Assembly: GCA_047967505.1 (NCBI GenBank)
Contig: CM106539.1
Source: Dipteris shenzhenensis
Lineage: Eukaryota; Polypodiophyta; Polypodiopsida; Gleicheniales
Direction: 5' to 3' (one strand)
DNA length: 64,000 nt
Below, piece after piece: positions 1-12,319 of this stretch. Numbering within the stretch: the stretch's first letter is position 1; the number at the start of each line of letters is the position of its first letter. The notes under the pieces are model-generated. The model searched no databases and was not told where the DNA came from. It worked only from the letters and a program-made list of their open reading frames with translations. The translations under genes were made by a program, and so were the position numbers.

Positions 1-59
1 AGTCCATCGACGTTCCATGGGCATGTACAAGGGGTGGATCCTTCCGTCGATGTGGGCAC

Positions 60-1037
60 TATGGTAGTAACGTCAAAATTGTTCCTCTTTTAGGAACAAG
101 ATATGCTAGTGAGGTTGGAGATTGACGTTGGTATTGATTAGGGAAATTGGAGCATCGGGGGTGAGGTGGTAACCTCCTTGTGTGCACTTTGGATGTGTGT
201 GATGCCAGTCATTGAAGGACTGGGTGATGAATTGCGTAAGGGGGCACACCTCCAGGATTTTGTAGAGGTGGGGGTGGGAGCCTTTGAGCTGCTTCTTCTA
301 GTGGTGCATGAGGGCACTGTCTGACAGTTCCTGGAATGATTGCAGGTCGGGTCTCCACTGTACATCTTCCTACAATGGGGAGGAGGGAGGAGTTTGAGGA
401 ACCTCATCATCTTCCATCGGCATTAGTTCCTCCTCTACTGTCTCTGTGGGCACCATGTTGGCAGGCGTATGTACAAAATTGGCTGACTTAAGCAGCGTAT
501 TGAGGGCGTCTTCCGAGAGGTCGACCAGGGTGATAGATGAGGTGGACAGGGAGGTCCCATGCTGTGCGGTGTGGGTGTTAGAGGCATTAGAAGAGTACTC
601 ATGAAGATTTGTGCGAGGAAGGTAGGGTGGGAGGGGTTGGGTGGGATCAATGGGAGGTGTTGTCAGCAGGTGGGGCAAAAGAATTAAATACTCTGATGGC
701 TTCTTGGCCCTCCTCCTTGGCAACTTCCTCGAGGTATACTACGTGGATTGTTTCAAAATTGCTAACCAAGGACTCAAGTGAGTTTTGGAGAGCTTGTAGC
801 ACCCAATTATAGAGTATTATTATGCCGAGGGGATGGTAGGCGGTGGATTGGTAAGCCGCGAGATGCCCTTGTGTTTGTATTGTGGAGGCTCGGCTGTAGG
901 CCTGCATCCAATTGATGTCATCTTGCAAAGTATTTGGAGTGCAGAATCATGGGATGAGCTCCTCGGGCTTGGCTAATTGCATCACATCATCCTCCGTAGG
1001 ATAATTTGTGGACTCCGTGAAATGATGCGGCACCATG
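60..1037 (-). pseudogene. Uncharacterised decayed coding stretch next to Gypsy-1 integrase
   Basis: Read on the minus strand, this stretch stays coding-like for about 950 bases if a few stops and frame changes are tolerated. The clearest parts are 647-1035, with one internal TGA, and 370-723, which ends in an acidic and proline-rich tail (TVEEELMPMEDDEVPQTPPS). A further segment runs over about 90-365. I recognise no domain. It lies 3' of the broken integrase of Gypsy-1, so it could be an extra 3' ORF of that element, a captured host fragment, or unrelated DNA joined by deletion. No LTR was seen between it and the integrase. Function unknown. Confidence 0.35.
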
Positions 1038-1329
1038 CCTAGAAGTTAAGCAAAATTGGATGGGCGGCGAGGGTTTGGAGGTCAGAGGGGTGAAGGAGAG
1101 AGAGACTAGATGGCTGAAGGTCTAACGAGAGATAAGGCATGGTGAAAATCGGGCGGCAATGATCGAGATTACAGTTGAGGATGGTTTGGAGGGCGTTAAG
1201 AGGGAGTGGAGTAGTGAGGTCAAGGTAAAAGATGAGATTGTGTGCACAGAGTGCATCAAAGTGCATTTGGAGCATTTGGGAGACAATGCGTGGGGCGAGT
1301 GTTCATGGTGGCTCTCCCTTCTACCCACT

Positions 1330-3470
1330 TGGTGAAGTAATCTGTGGCCAAGATAATGTATCTGGCCTAGTTCCTTTCACCGCTGGGCTTATAGGTCCAA
1401 TAAAATCTATGCCCCATTTCTCAAAGGGCTAGTCAGTTAATATTCCAGTTAAAGGCATCATGTCCACCTTATGTGGGATTTGCACATGCTGGCAGGGATC
1501 ACACTGCTTGATAAATTTGCCTACATCTTCGAAGAGAGTCGGCCACCAAAGGCCAGCTTGGAGCACCTTACGTGTTTTAACATCAGTAGAAATATGCCCT
1601 CCCACAATTTTAGAGTGGGCTTCTTTGAGCACCTCGATGTATTCGTGCTCACACACGCATCTGCACATGATGCCATCTTTGCCCATGTGGTATAGTTGGC
1701 CTACAATTAGTTGATAGGCATTGCATCCTTAATGAGTTTGTGAGCTCTGTCTTTCTTGAGAGCTTGGCCTAGGGGTAGGCCATTGGCCATTGGCTTGGGG
1801 GTAGTGACTGATCTTGACGGCCCATTCATAGATGATGTCGATGAGGAAGAGGGAAGAATCGGGGAGTTCATCTTCGTGGAAACCCTAAACCCTAGGACAT
1901 GGGTCTTCCTTTTATGCGCAGGACTGTGAAGTCAAACTCCAAGACGATTAGCATCCACTTGGTGATTTGTCCCATCATGCATGGCTTGTTGACCAAGTAT
2001 ATAGTAGTGCTTGGTGGTCCACAAAGAAGACGAACTTGTTGGCCAACAAGTAATGCTTGAACTTCTTGACTGCATAAACCATGGCTAGACCCTCCTTCTT
2101 TGTTGTTGTGTAGTTGAACTCGGCCTCATTCAGTTGCCGACTCGTAAAGTACAATGGGTAGTCCAAGTGATGCTCCCCTGGTTGGGCTAACACACACCCA
2201 ATAGCAAAATTGGAGGCATCCATCCGAACGTGGAATATTAGATTCCAGTCTGGGGCTCTCAATACTGGTGCGATGGCCAAGGCTAGTTTGAGGGTTTCAA
2301 AGGATTTTTGGCATTCCTTGGTCCACTCAAAGAATTCTAACCATTTGTATAATGGCGGGCTATGTTTGCATAAAACAAGATGAACCTTCGATAGTAGCCT
2401 GTGTGGCTAGTAAATCGTTGTACTCCCTTGGCATTGTGGGGGGTGGTAATGTGGAGATACCATTCTGAGACACTATGTGGCCGAGAATTACGCCATGTTT
2501 AACCTAGAATTGGCACTTAAGGGGGTTCAGGGATATATGGCACAATTAGCACTTTTCCTAGACTAGTCTCAGGTATTTCAAGTAATCATCCCACATCAAG
2601 CTAATGCATGTCATCCAAGAAGAATTCCATGAAGTCTCTCAAGTACTCCTTGAAGACAGTGATCATCAATCATTGGAAGGTGGCAGGCGCATTGGTCAAC
2701 CCAAATATCATTACTCTAGCCACATACACACCCCAATCGGTTGTGAAGGCTATTTTTTGTTGATCCTGTAGAGCGATGGACACTTGGTTGTATCCATAGA
2801 ATCCATCTACCAGGATATAGGCTTCCTTTCCGGCTACCCTTTCTAGGACATGTTCCGTGAATGGCAAGGGATAGTGGTCATGCCTCGTGGGGCGATAACT
2901 TTCTTCAAGTCCAGGCATACTCAAATCTTTCCATTCTTCTTCAAGACTATCATGATGGGTGATATCCAGTCGGTATGTTCAATCTCATAGATAAATCCCG
3001 CATCTATGAGTTTTTGGATTTCCTCCCTCACTATGAGCGCGTATTTGGGGTTCATAGGGTAGGGACTTTGACATATCGGCCTGGCATCATCAAGCATGGG
3101 TATCAGTCAACGGACATCCCTTTCATATTTGTGTATTTCCAGGGCATATAGTCCTTGTATTCCCATAGGAGAGCTATTAGAGCATTATCCTCCCAATCAT
3201 TGGGCACTTCCTCTACCAATACTTGATTGATGGGAGTTTTACAGGGTAAGGGAGGTTGGGGACCCAATATGGGTGGCGGTAGCAGAGCTTGTTGTGCTCT
3301 GTACTGGCCTAGACTAGCCAAAGGGGCACCTTGTGCATTTATAGGGTTAGGTGGAGCCATCACAGTGGATGAGGGTCTCGCTTGATACATAGGTTGGGGC
3401 AGGGACCTCGGAAATCGGCATTGGGAGGTATTATGGTTCCCTCATCTATGAGTTCTAGATAGCATACTAT
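1330..3470 (-). pseudogene. Gypsy-1 pol remnant (RT, RNase H, integrase)
   Basis: Ty3/gypsy polymerase on the minus strand. From high to low coordinates the order is: a protease/RT linker (3103-3390); reverse transcriptase (2670-2924, with GYNQVSIAL and FGLTNAPATFQ, followed by an FLDDM active-site block near 2620); RNase H (1975-2280, with RMDASNFAIGCVLAQPGEH); an integrase H2C2 zinc-binding module (1429-1686, with GGHISTDVKTRKV and CDPCQ); and the start of the integrase core (WGIDFIGPISPAV, near 1380-1410). Frame changes and stops separate all of these, and the integrase is cut off near 1320. RT-RH-IN order and the H2C2 sequence place it in Ty3/gypsy. The copy is dead. Confidence 0.85.
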
Positions 3471-4257
3471 AGTAATTGTTAACATACTACATGCCTAGTT
3501 AGCATAAAAGAAAGAAACTAGAGTGAAAGATTATAAAATGCATTATATTAAAATCAGATATTAAGGAGTAGTGGATATTCTAATGGATCTTTATTGTATG
3601 AATAAAATGGACAGTTTTGTAAAAACTTTATAAGAAACATGGTACATTTTACTTGGATATATATATATATATATAGTGGCTCGGGTTTTTCCCTTGTACT
3701 CCCCAAGGGTTTTCTCATCCACACCCAGAGGGCCTAGTTTGAGACAAGTTGTTGAAAGGTAGGTTTCCCTTAACAGACATGGCTGCTAGGGAAATTATAT
3801 CCATTTAAATAGTGCTAAGGCATGCTAATAAATAGATGGCTATTTAAGATTAGAGTTTAGTGGCATGTTCAAGAAGGAGACTCTTGGCATGCTTGGGGAT
3901 GGTGGGTCCACGTCCCTCCATAAGCTTGAATGGTTATGTCATGGCAACATTTGGTGGTCAATTTGATTTTGTAAGTGATTATATCATTCAAGTTGTATAG
4001 TTTAGGTGATGCTTACAAATGGGAAGAGCGTACCCATGTGTTGGTTAAGTATATATTTGATTTGTTTTTCTTGAGGTTTATGAAATTACCAACGGTAGTT
4101 TGGAAGCCTTGCCCTAAGGTGGGGACACTCATTGGAGAGATGGTTGCCAATACATATCCCGCACCAGACATTGTCTCTCTGTGGAAACAAGTGGGGTTAC
4201 TTGGTGCCTCCTTGGAGGTCCCTATCCTCCACTGTTGGCCCAGCTAATTTAGCAAAT
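3471..4257. other. Unassigned spacer inside Gypsy-1
   Basis: AT-rich sequence with no convincing gene. It contains an (AT)n run at about 3657-3676. Next to that is a short plus-strand stretch (CTTGTACTCCCCAAGGGTTTTC, about 3695-3717) that resembles the R region of plant LTRs, so a degraded solo LTR is possible. A plus-strand open frame at 3975-4247 matches nothing I recognise. In a gypsy element this position would hold the end of gag and the protease, but I could not read a protease here. Confidence 0.4.
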
Positions 4258-4652
4258 TCAAGGCCATAGATCACTCATATCCAAGCCCTTGGGCTTGTTG
4301 TTCTCTTTCTTAGTTGGCTCCACACTGGGAGACCTGACCGATGGTGATGCTTCTGATGGGGTCAGGGCGTTATCCGAATCCAAGGTAACCTTGTCCATCA
4401 TATTATCACTTATACGGATAGCTACCTTGTTGCATAGTTCGAAGCAGGTAGGATTTATAACCATACAACTTTGGGTCTACCAATCCGATGAGGAAGCGGG
4501 GTAACAATCATTCATCACTCATCTACTCGTATGGTTCGTAACGGGAATGGTGCTTGATTCTAGCTTTGTAATTCTGAAGGGATTCCTTGTCATTCTAGTT
4601 CACCTCATCTAACTAATTTTTCGGGCTCCATTTATGTCCACCACTAGGGGTG
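4258..4652 (-). pseudogene. Gypsy-1 gag, distal half (left of Copia-A)
   Basis: Minus-strand gag sequence that continues the frame broken at 10131 on the other side of Copia-A. Readable landmarks are ESLQNYKARIK and LLPRFLIGLVDPKLYGYK. They follow directly on the Retrotrans_gag core seen at 10131-10260 once the 5-bp duplication AACCC is counted once. Several stops are present. The lower part (4258-4464) is a serine- and proline-rich tail. Confidence 0.7.
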
Positions 4653-4657
4653 AACCC

Positions 4658-5295
4658 TGTTAAATTACACGACATAGCAGAACAAAAACTGAACAAAGAA
4701 TAGAGAGTACACAACAAACTAGAGATGAAAATTTTTTTCCTTCAATACTGATGTAGTACAGATGATGGCTCCATCCACCCGTTCACTCCCACAGTGGAGC
4801 TTGGATGGTGATCTAGACAGATACTAGGTGAAGAGCTACTAGCTAGAAGATCTCTGCTAGAAGATCTAATCTAGTACAATGGATTGGGGAGGTCGCCTCT
4901 TTATGGCTACTATGAGGGCGGTAGTTGGATCAATGTAGTCGATGGAACCGACCAGTCAACCTAGTTAGTGAAGTTGACCAGTCAACATAGTCAGTGGAAC
5001 CGACCATGGAATATTTAAGGAATATTTCCTATACCATCTCCTCAGGGACTCTCACCCGCGAACCCCCACCAGGGGGGCCCCTGGCCCCCAGGCCCCAACA
5101 AGAATAAGGGGCTCCCACACAATCACCTTTCTACCATCAACGGTCTCATTGATAGACCTCATCTGACATGCAAGTCAGCATCCATCCAATGTCTTGGGCT
5201 CACACATGGCTTCTCCTCATATGGGGGCATTACAACTTGAGCACCTTGGACCACTAGTGGTTACAAGGAGGGTGGGGCATTGAGCATATCTAACA
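4658..5295 (-). repeat. Copia-A 3' LTR
   Basis: 638-bp LTR running TGTTAAATT...ATCTAACA on the plus strand. It is bounded by AACCC on the outside and a polypurine tract on the inside. Confidence 0.9.
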
Positions 5296-5480
5296 CCCCC
5301 CCTCAATGTCCACTCATAGGTGAACTACCTTCTTGGCCCAATGCCGAGTCTTTGAAGATGACCCTGAAGCTGATCCTTGCTGAGTGCCTTGGTGAAGATA
5401 TTTGCTCCATTTTTCTCTGTTGGACAGTAGACCAATTCCACTATCCCGGCGTCCTCGATCAAATCACGCACATAGTGATA

Positions 5481-6970
5481 CTAAATCTCTATATGTTTTG
5501 TGTGCGCATGAAACACTAGATTTTTAGTAATGGCCATGCAACTTTGATTGTCGCGCCTCAGCACAGTTGCCTCATCCTCTTGCACTCCCATGTGCCATAA
5601 GATCCTCCTCATCCACACTGCTTCACAAGCAGCAAAACATGCTGCCTTGTACTCAGCCTCGGTAGAAGATAATGCCACTGTTGTTTGTTTCTTACTGATC
5701 CAAGAGAAGATACATGAACCTAAAGAGAAACAATATCCAGAAACCGATTTCCTGGAATCAACATCTCCATCCCAATCTGAGTCATAATGACTAGCCAAGG
5801 AAGTGCCTGTACCATAAGTGATGCCATAATCAAGAGTGCCCTTCACATACCTAAGCATCCACATCACTGCATTCCAATGATTCTCCCAAGGCTTATTGGA
5901 GAACTTGCTCAAAACACCAACATCAAAATTGATGTCCAGTCTGGTGTTGCACAAATAGGTGAGATTGCCGACCAAATTCATGTACCTCCCGGGTGGTGAG
6001 GCATCCTCCATAGATAGTCTCACATTTACCTCCATAGATGTAGCTATCTCCTTGCACTCGGACATACTAAATGCCTTCAAGATGTCCTTGCATATTTCTA
6101 TTGAGAGATGAAGATCTTGCTTGGCTGTTGCTAGACTTCAATCCCCAAACAATAGTGCATGAAGCCTAAGTCTGTTATCTCAAACTCTAAGCTCAATGCC
6201 TTTCTAGTCTGGTGGATCATGTCTTCATAGTCACCTGTAATAAGGAGATCATCCACATATAGAACAATAATTGCAAATTTTCCACCTTTCTTGTACACAT
6301 ACAAAAGTTAGCATCTGAGGCACATCTTTTGAAGTTTAATTTATGAAAGAATTTGTCTATCCATCGGTACCATGCTCTTGGGGCCTGTTTCAGTGCATAC
6401 AGAACCTTCTTTAGCTTACATACCTTGTTCTTAGAATGGGGGGCCTCAAACCTAGGTGGCTGAGCCACATAGACCTCCTCCTTGAGATCACCATTCAAAT
6501 GATGCTGATTTAAACTCCATTTGATAAACTAGCCACTTTTTATGAGCAGCCACTGATAGTACTGTGCAAATAGTGATCATTCTGGTAGTTGGAGTGAAAG
6601 ATTCATGAAAATTGAACCTTTTAACCTACGAAAATCCTTATGCAACCAATCTGGCTTTGTACTTTTCCAAAGTCCCATCGGCCTTGTACATTACCTTCCA
6701 AACCCACTTGGTGCCAATAACCTTTCTATTAGGTGGTTGATCTACGAGCTCCCAAGTTTCATTCTTCATGATGCTGTCATATTCTACTTGCATAGCATTT
6801 TTCCAATCTCTATCTGCAAGTGCTTCCTCCAAACTCGTAGGCTCCTTTACTTCTGCAATAATCTCAGCCATCAAGGCCATATTGACTATGTGAGCAGAAG
6901 CCCTCCTTTGCTCCTCGATTCTTTGAGACCGCCTTGGTCCATTTGCATGCTGCTCAATAGACATAGGCAT
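5481..6970 (-). pseudogene. Copia-A reverse transcriptase and RNase H
   Basis: The RT start is at 6638-6970 ([27 protein letters not shown]). The middle is at 6217-6498 ([15 protein letters not shown]). The end, with RNase H, is at 5481-6080 (GNLTYLCNTRLDINFDVGVL, SKKQTTVALSSTEAEYKAAC, HAHTKHIEI). The YVDD catalytic block near 6245-6270 is out of frame because of an indel just upstream. Multiple frameshifts make this inactive. Confidence 0.88.
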
Positions 6971-7167
6971 CTGGTTATCATGGTCGTAGAGCTGCCTTAC
7001 CCATTGTGGTAATGGCTTTTCTAGTGTGTAACAACAGGTTAGTGACTTATACCTTCATCATTTGATATTTCCTCCTCCTTTATAGCTCCTGGGATAGGTT
7101 CATAGTGAATTACCTCTTTGCTTGATGATAAAGTGGAAGAGCTCTTCTCTGCCTCCACTGCATGTGG

Positions 7168-8420
7168 CTACTCCCTAAACACCACATCGCAGCTTGCTAT
7201 GATCTTCTTTGCCTCTTGGTCATACAACTTATAGGCTTTCTTCTCATCACAATAGCCTAAGAAGATACATTTAGTGCTTTTTGGTTGTAAGTTGTTTCTC
7301 TCTTTATTTGGTACATGCACATAGAATTCACACCCAAACGTTCTGAAGTGGGAGACAGATGGCTTCTTACTGCCGTTGTAAGTCTCATGTGGTGTTTTAC
7401 CTTTGAGTGCCTTTGTATAGCTACGATTAAGGATGTAAACCATAGTATTGACAACCTTAGCCCAAAAGTGGTTTGGCAGTCCAGCACCTTTCAAGATACA
7501 CCTCCTCATCTCCACTATGGTCTGCATTCAGTGTTCAACAACCAAATTTTGCTGAGGCATATGTGGTGTCATCGTTTGTTGCTTGATCCCTTTGCTCTTG
7601 CAAAAATCTCCAAACTCTATAGAAACAAACTCACCACCACCATCCGATCTGATTTTCTTCACTTTTCTCTCTGTTTCATTTTCAATAAGTTGTAGCCATT
7701 CTTTCAATTTACCAAAAGCTTGAGCCTTTTCACAAAGAAAGTACACCCACATCTTCCTACTATAGTCATCGACAATCAATAAAAAATAGGAAGATCCCCC
7801 CAAGGCCTGTGTAGGCATCTTACCATACAAGTCAACATGCACCAACTCTAGGGGAGCATTTGCTTTATTCTTGCTTTCTTGTGGGAATGCCTTTCTCTAT
7901 TGCTTGCCCATCATGCAAGCTTCACATGGCTCTTTGATTTCTGCTATTGCAGGTAATGAGCAACCATACCTTGCTTCTACATCTCCTTCAGCACTGCAAA
8001 TCCGACGTGGCCGAATCTTTCGTGCCAAAGTCTGCTTGTGCCCACTCCAGCGGTGGCTATAAGAGCACTTAGCTCATACAGGTTGTTCCTCCTTACTCCT
8101 GTGCCAACAACATTGCTAGCACTATTCAAAATTTTTGCTCCTGTCTTATTGAACCTCACCTCATGGTCAAGGTCAGTTATGGAAGCAACTAATAGCAAAT
8201 GTCTCTTGATTTGTGGAACATACAACACATTAGATAGTTTCTTAACATCTCCATTTACAGAAACAAATGAAACCATACATGTACCCTCAATAGGGCATTT
8301 TGCATTATTTCCAACCATCATGGTGATGGGTTCCTGTAGAGGCTACATGGAACAATATAGACCCTTCTTGCAGGTCATGTGATGGGAGGCACCACTATCC
8401 ACCAACACCCATGAATCAGT
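7168..8420 (-). pseudogene. Copia-A protease and integrase
   Basis: Protease active-site block DSGASHHMT at about 8385-8410, followed by 7977-8321 (NVLYVPQIKRHLLLVASITD, then the integrase zinc region WHERFGHVGFAVLKEM). The integrase core is at 7528-7845 (VHVDLYGKMPTQALGGSSY, RSDGGGEFVS) and continues at 7168-7527 (GAGLPNHFWAK, FLGYCDEKKAYKLYDQEAKK). In-frame stops separate the parts, including one at the third catalytic (Glu) region near 7528. Confidence 0.88.
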
Positions 8421-8539
8421 GGTTGACACTTCTTGAACTGAAGAACACTCTTCCTCAATGGCCAGAAATAGATCCAACTCTGCTTCTACTGTGTTAGTTG
8501 TCTCTTTTCCCTAATCTGTCTTCTTTAGGGTACCATTCT

Positions 8540-9360
8540 TTTCATCCGCTTTCTTGACCCAGCAATCTGCAATCACATGGCCCTTCTTCTTGCAGTAGAA
8601 GCATTCTCCCTAAAACTTCTTCTTGCCGCCCTTCTTCTTTTTGTCACCACTAGTAGAGGACTCACCTTTGGTGGAGGAACCACCTTTGCCTTTCGCAGTG
8701 GTAGAGAACACAGCATCCCCATTGCTGCCTCCATCTCGAGCTTTAAGCCTCAATTCCTCCTCCATAAGTAAAGCATAGAACTCCTCAAATGACAATGGTT
8801 GGGGTCTCACTTGAGTGTTAAGCGCTGTTACCAGTCCATCAAACCTTGGTGGACATATCCGGAGACATCGCCGAGCCAGCTCTTCACTAGTCTTTTGTAT
8901 CCCAGCACCAGCCATCTAGTCACGCAGATTTTTGATTTGGGTTATGAATGCCTCCGCTGTCTCTCCTTCACTAAACTTCTCAGCTACGAGTTGATTCTCT
9001 AGGTTTTGGATCCTTGTCTGATTTCGCGTCTCATACTGACTCTTCAATATGTTCTAGGCCACAGTTGCCTTAGATGTATGCTGAATCAAGATCAAAACAT
9101 TGTTAGTAGTACTTGTAACCAGGGCACACAGAGCATTTGCATTATTGCATTTCCAAGCTCATAGAAGGTCGGAATTAGGAGGTATCGTACTCCTTAGATT
9201 TGCTAGGTTGGGGGTTCCTTGTTGTTCTAGGTAAGTCCCCAGTACTTTCTCTAGAAGCTCATATGAATCCAAAATAGCAGTAATTTTAAACTTCCACAGA
9301 GTGTAGTTCATACCATCTAGCTTGCCTTCAGTGAAGGCTGGTGGGTGAATCCTCAACGCC
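8540..9360 (-). pseudogene. Copia-A gag with zinc knuckle
   Basis: Copia gag. The N-terminal part (9159-9356) contains FTEGKLDGMNYTLWKFKITA, the usual DUF4219-like start. The C-terminal part (8610-8915) contains LARRCLRICPPRFDGLVTAL and a lysine-rich linker. A stop precedes one canonical CX2CX4HX4C zinc knuckle (CFYCKKKGHVIADC, about 8555-8597). The section between is broken by stops. Confidence 0.85.
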
Positions 9361-9500
9361 TGGATTGTTGTTGTAGCTGGTGCAGCTGCAGCTGACAGCT
9401 AAACTCGAGCTGCTTCCTCTTGCCATCACTCCGTATGTTGTTGAAGCCCTCGCCTCTCTTCTACTCTTCAATCCTTAGAGCCACCTGGGTTCTGATACCA

Positions 9501-10125
9501 TGTTAAATTACACATCGCAGGGGAACATAAACTGAACAAAGAATAGACAATACACAACAAACTGGAGATGAAAAAGAATTTCCTTCAATATTGATGTAGT
9601 ACAGATGATGGCTTCGTCCACCCGTGTGCTCCGATAGTGGAGCTTAGATGGCGACTAGATAGATACTAGGTGAAGAGCTACTAGCTGGAAGATCTGACTT
9701 GGTACAATGGACTGGGGAGGTTGCCTCTTTATAGCTATGAGGGCAGTAGTCGGATCAATGTAGTCGGTGGAACCGACCAGTCAACCTAGTCAGTGAGGCT
9801 GACCAATCAACCTAGTCGGTGGAACCGACTAGTCATCCATGGAATATTCAAGGAATATTTCCTATACCATCGCCTCGGGGGCTCTCGCCTGCTAACCCCC
9901 ACCAGGGGGGCTGCTAGCCCCCAGGTCCCAACAAGAATAAGGGGCTCCCACACAATCACCTTTTTACCATCAACGGTCTTTGATAGACCTCATCTGACAT
10001 GCAAGTCAGGATCCATCCAGTGTCCGAGCTCACACATGGCTTCTCCTCATATGGGGGCCTTACAACTTGAGCACCTTGGACCACTGGTGGTTACCAGGAG
10101 GGTGGGGCATTGAGCACATCTAACA
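9501..10125 (-). repeat. Copia-A 5' LTR
   Basis: 625-bp LTR matching 4658-5295 with clear divergence, so this is not a recent insertion. The primer-binding site abuts it at 9488-9500 and AACCC follows at 10126. Confidence 0.9.
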
Positions 10126-10130
10126 AACCC

Positions 10131-11280
10131 TATAATGAAGGCTTTTCTCAGCATCTCCTAGTTGACTTTTTCTTCAGGGGTGAGAGCCCTATACCATTGG
10201 CTTGCCTTGCAATCTAGATTGAGCTCCAAAGGGTTCACATATCTACTCAAATCACTCCATGTGGGAGACTGGGTCTCCTTCACCAAGGAATTTGGTCATC
10301 AACTTGGAAATGACTCCTTGAGAGATTCGTGATCCCTGCTGGAAACACTTGTGCAGGCGGGATTCGTGGCCCCGCTTCCTAGCACATTCACCAGGATGTG
10401 CATCACCTCATGTGATAGCACCATTTAGGCAACTGGTGGAGGCAACACCATCGTGATACTAGCAGGACGTAGGGGTGGCCTTAAGCATAGCCCTAGTGGT
10501 GGAATCCATTGAGTTGCTAGTACCGACATTGGGGTAGATGCGCCAAGGCCCCCATTCATTGGAGCAAAAAATGTAGGTGGGAATGGTTGGACTCCTGGAG
10601 GGGGTGGGTTGCAGGAATTAGCATGGAGGCTCCTTGCATTGGGCAATAGGGTAGAACTTGTGGTGCCACATAGCCGATGAAGATCAGAGGTACTTGGAAG
10701 GTTGGGAGTTCATAAGACGCACCTCCTTGGGAGCCTCTCGCATCTCCCTAGCTAGGGTCTAGTCCCATGAAGTCCCTCATCCATGGGTCTTCGTCCTCCA
10801 TGCATTCCATTGAGGATGCCTTGCAAAAGTTGTGGGCCCTAGGTCCACAAAGGTGGTTTTAGTCCCTGTCTAAAGTTCAAGAGCTGGTTGTTGGCTGACC
10901 TTCCCTTCCCATAAACATGTTGGCAAAGGGGTTCTCCATGTCTGCCAAATCTATTCAGCCTAAATGTCCAAACATGTTGGTGATTGTACCTCTTAACCTC
11001 GATGATACAGAAGGAGCAGGAGAGATGGGGGGAGGCTTCGAAAGGCCTTGGACCCACGGGGTCTTGCATCTCCTTGTTCAAGCTCTTCATCTCATTAGAG
11101 CTAGATGGGTCCTCTTGTTGAGGTCCTATTATGGAGGGAGCTAGGAAACAAGCTTCTAATTCTGATGGATCCCTAATTGGGACGAAAGGTGGGCTGAGCG
11201 TAGCTTGAAGCACTATCCTCAGGCGCAAGCTCCTTGGACAAAATTCTTCCAGATCGCAAGTGCATGTATAAGACCTCTAA
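10131..11280 (-). pseudogene. Gypsy-1 gag, proximal half (right of Copia-A)
   Basis: Minus-strand gag of Gypsy-1. The N-terminal region is proline-rich (10425-10646, 10839-11228). It runs into a Retrotrans_gag core at 10131-10270 with ELNLDCKASQWYRALTPEEK and MLRKAFIIGF, where the frame is cut by Copia-A. It resumes at 4652. Stops and frame changes are present. The 5' LTR of Gypsy-1 was not located. Confidence 0.65.
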
Positions 11281-11635
11281 AAGGGCACACTTTGGCTAAA
11301 ACTTTAATTCTATCTTTTTTGGACTACCCCAGAGATATCTCGATGGGCGTGGGGATAGGACTATGGCGACAGTCATAGGGATAGCGCTAAGGTGACAGTC
11401 GTAGGGATGGGTAGTGCCATGTGTCAGTGGGATAGGATGTAGGTGGTATCCCCACGATCGTGGGGATGAGCTAAGACTACGAGCAAAGGGACGATAGGGT
11501 TGGTGGGATAATGGTATGGTGATGGATGCATGGTTGGCTATATGACAACGATCATGGGGATAAGCTTAAGGCTCCGGTCCTGTTACATCGAGAAAGAATT
11601 GGCAGAATATTGAAGGTGATCATCTCCTCCTCCCT
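11281..11635. other. Unassigned, short internal repeats
   Basis: No gene seen. The stretch has repeated blocks built on GGGGATA/GTCGTAGGGAT and a palindromic CCCCACGATCGTGGGGAT at 11451-11468. It may be upstream Gypsy-1 leader or LTR sequence, but I could not pair it with another copy. Confidence 0.4.
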
Positions 11636-11960
11636 TTGAATTTTTGTCCATCAAGTTTCCACAACCCCCCCCTTTCCAACCCCCCCCTCCACTCTACTTC
11701 CCCATGCCCTCCCCCCTCCTGTCGCCCCCCTCCCCCACCCCTGTCCCTGCCCCCCCTTTCCCCCCGTCCCTCCCCCCCCCTTCCCCCCCCTCTCTCCACC
11801 CGCAACCCTCCCCCCCTCCTTTCTCCACCCCCCCTCCAACCCCCCCCCCTTTCCACAACCCCCCTCCCACCCCCTCCTCTCTCCAACCATCACCCCCCCT
11901 GCACCCCCCCTCCCCCCTCTTCTCACCAACCCCCACTCCCTACCCCACCCCCTACCTCCC
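11636..11960 (+). repeat. C-rich polypyrimidine tract
   Basis: About 325 bases that are almost entirely C and T on the plus strand from roughly 11665, with many runs of six to ten C. All six frames stay open here only because of composition, so the apparent proline-rich and glycine-rich proteins are not genes. The C-rich bias weakens but continues to about 12290. Confidence 0.85.
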
Positions 11961-12319
11961 TTGATAGCCTTGGATGGTCATCAACAGTGGCTCGTGCCTA
12001 TATCGATGGTGTAGCTTGCCAAGCACCAGCCGTCACAGTGGCATCCCATTTTTGATGGCACGGCCCCTGCTTGGGTAGTTGTTCGACCTCCTCCGCTTGT
12101 GGTGAGCCCCTCTACAATGCCCCTCCTCCATGGCAATGCCCTCGAACCCCCGCCCATGCCTCACTCGACTGCCTATGCTCCTCTCGTGCCCTCTGTCTCC
12201 CCTCTCCCTTCACACTCCTCCCCCCTCCCCTCATCCTCTACCCCCCTCCACTCACTCGATTGGTGGTGGCCACTAGCCCCCCCCCTTTGTTTATTTTTAA
12301 ATTAATTTATTTATTTAAA
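11961..12319. other. C-rich spacer
   Basis: A less extreme continuation of the pyrimidine-rich tract, ending in an AT-rich segment at 12285-12320. Plus-strand open frames here have compositional proline bias and no recognisable domain. No gene is supported. Confidence 0.45.

Larger units (their letters stand above)
4658..10125 (-). mobile_element. Copia-A, full-length Ty1/copia element
   Basis: Complete but dead copia LTR retrotransposon, transcribed right to left. It has LTRs at 4658-5295 and 9501-10125, and the target-site duplication AACCC at 4653-4657 and 10126-10130. The primer-binding site, read as TGGTATCAGAACC on the minus strand, lies at 9488-9500. The polypurine tract (GAGGGGGGG on the minus strand) lies just inside the left LTR at 5296-5304. 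Coding order on the minus strand is gag, protease, integrase, RT, RNase H, which is the copia order. It sits inside the gag of Gypsy-1. Copia-E is a second member of this family. Confidence 0.92.

Noticed and set aside
3657-3676. (AT)n run
   Set aside because: Ordinary microsatellite with no linked structure.
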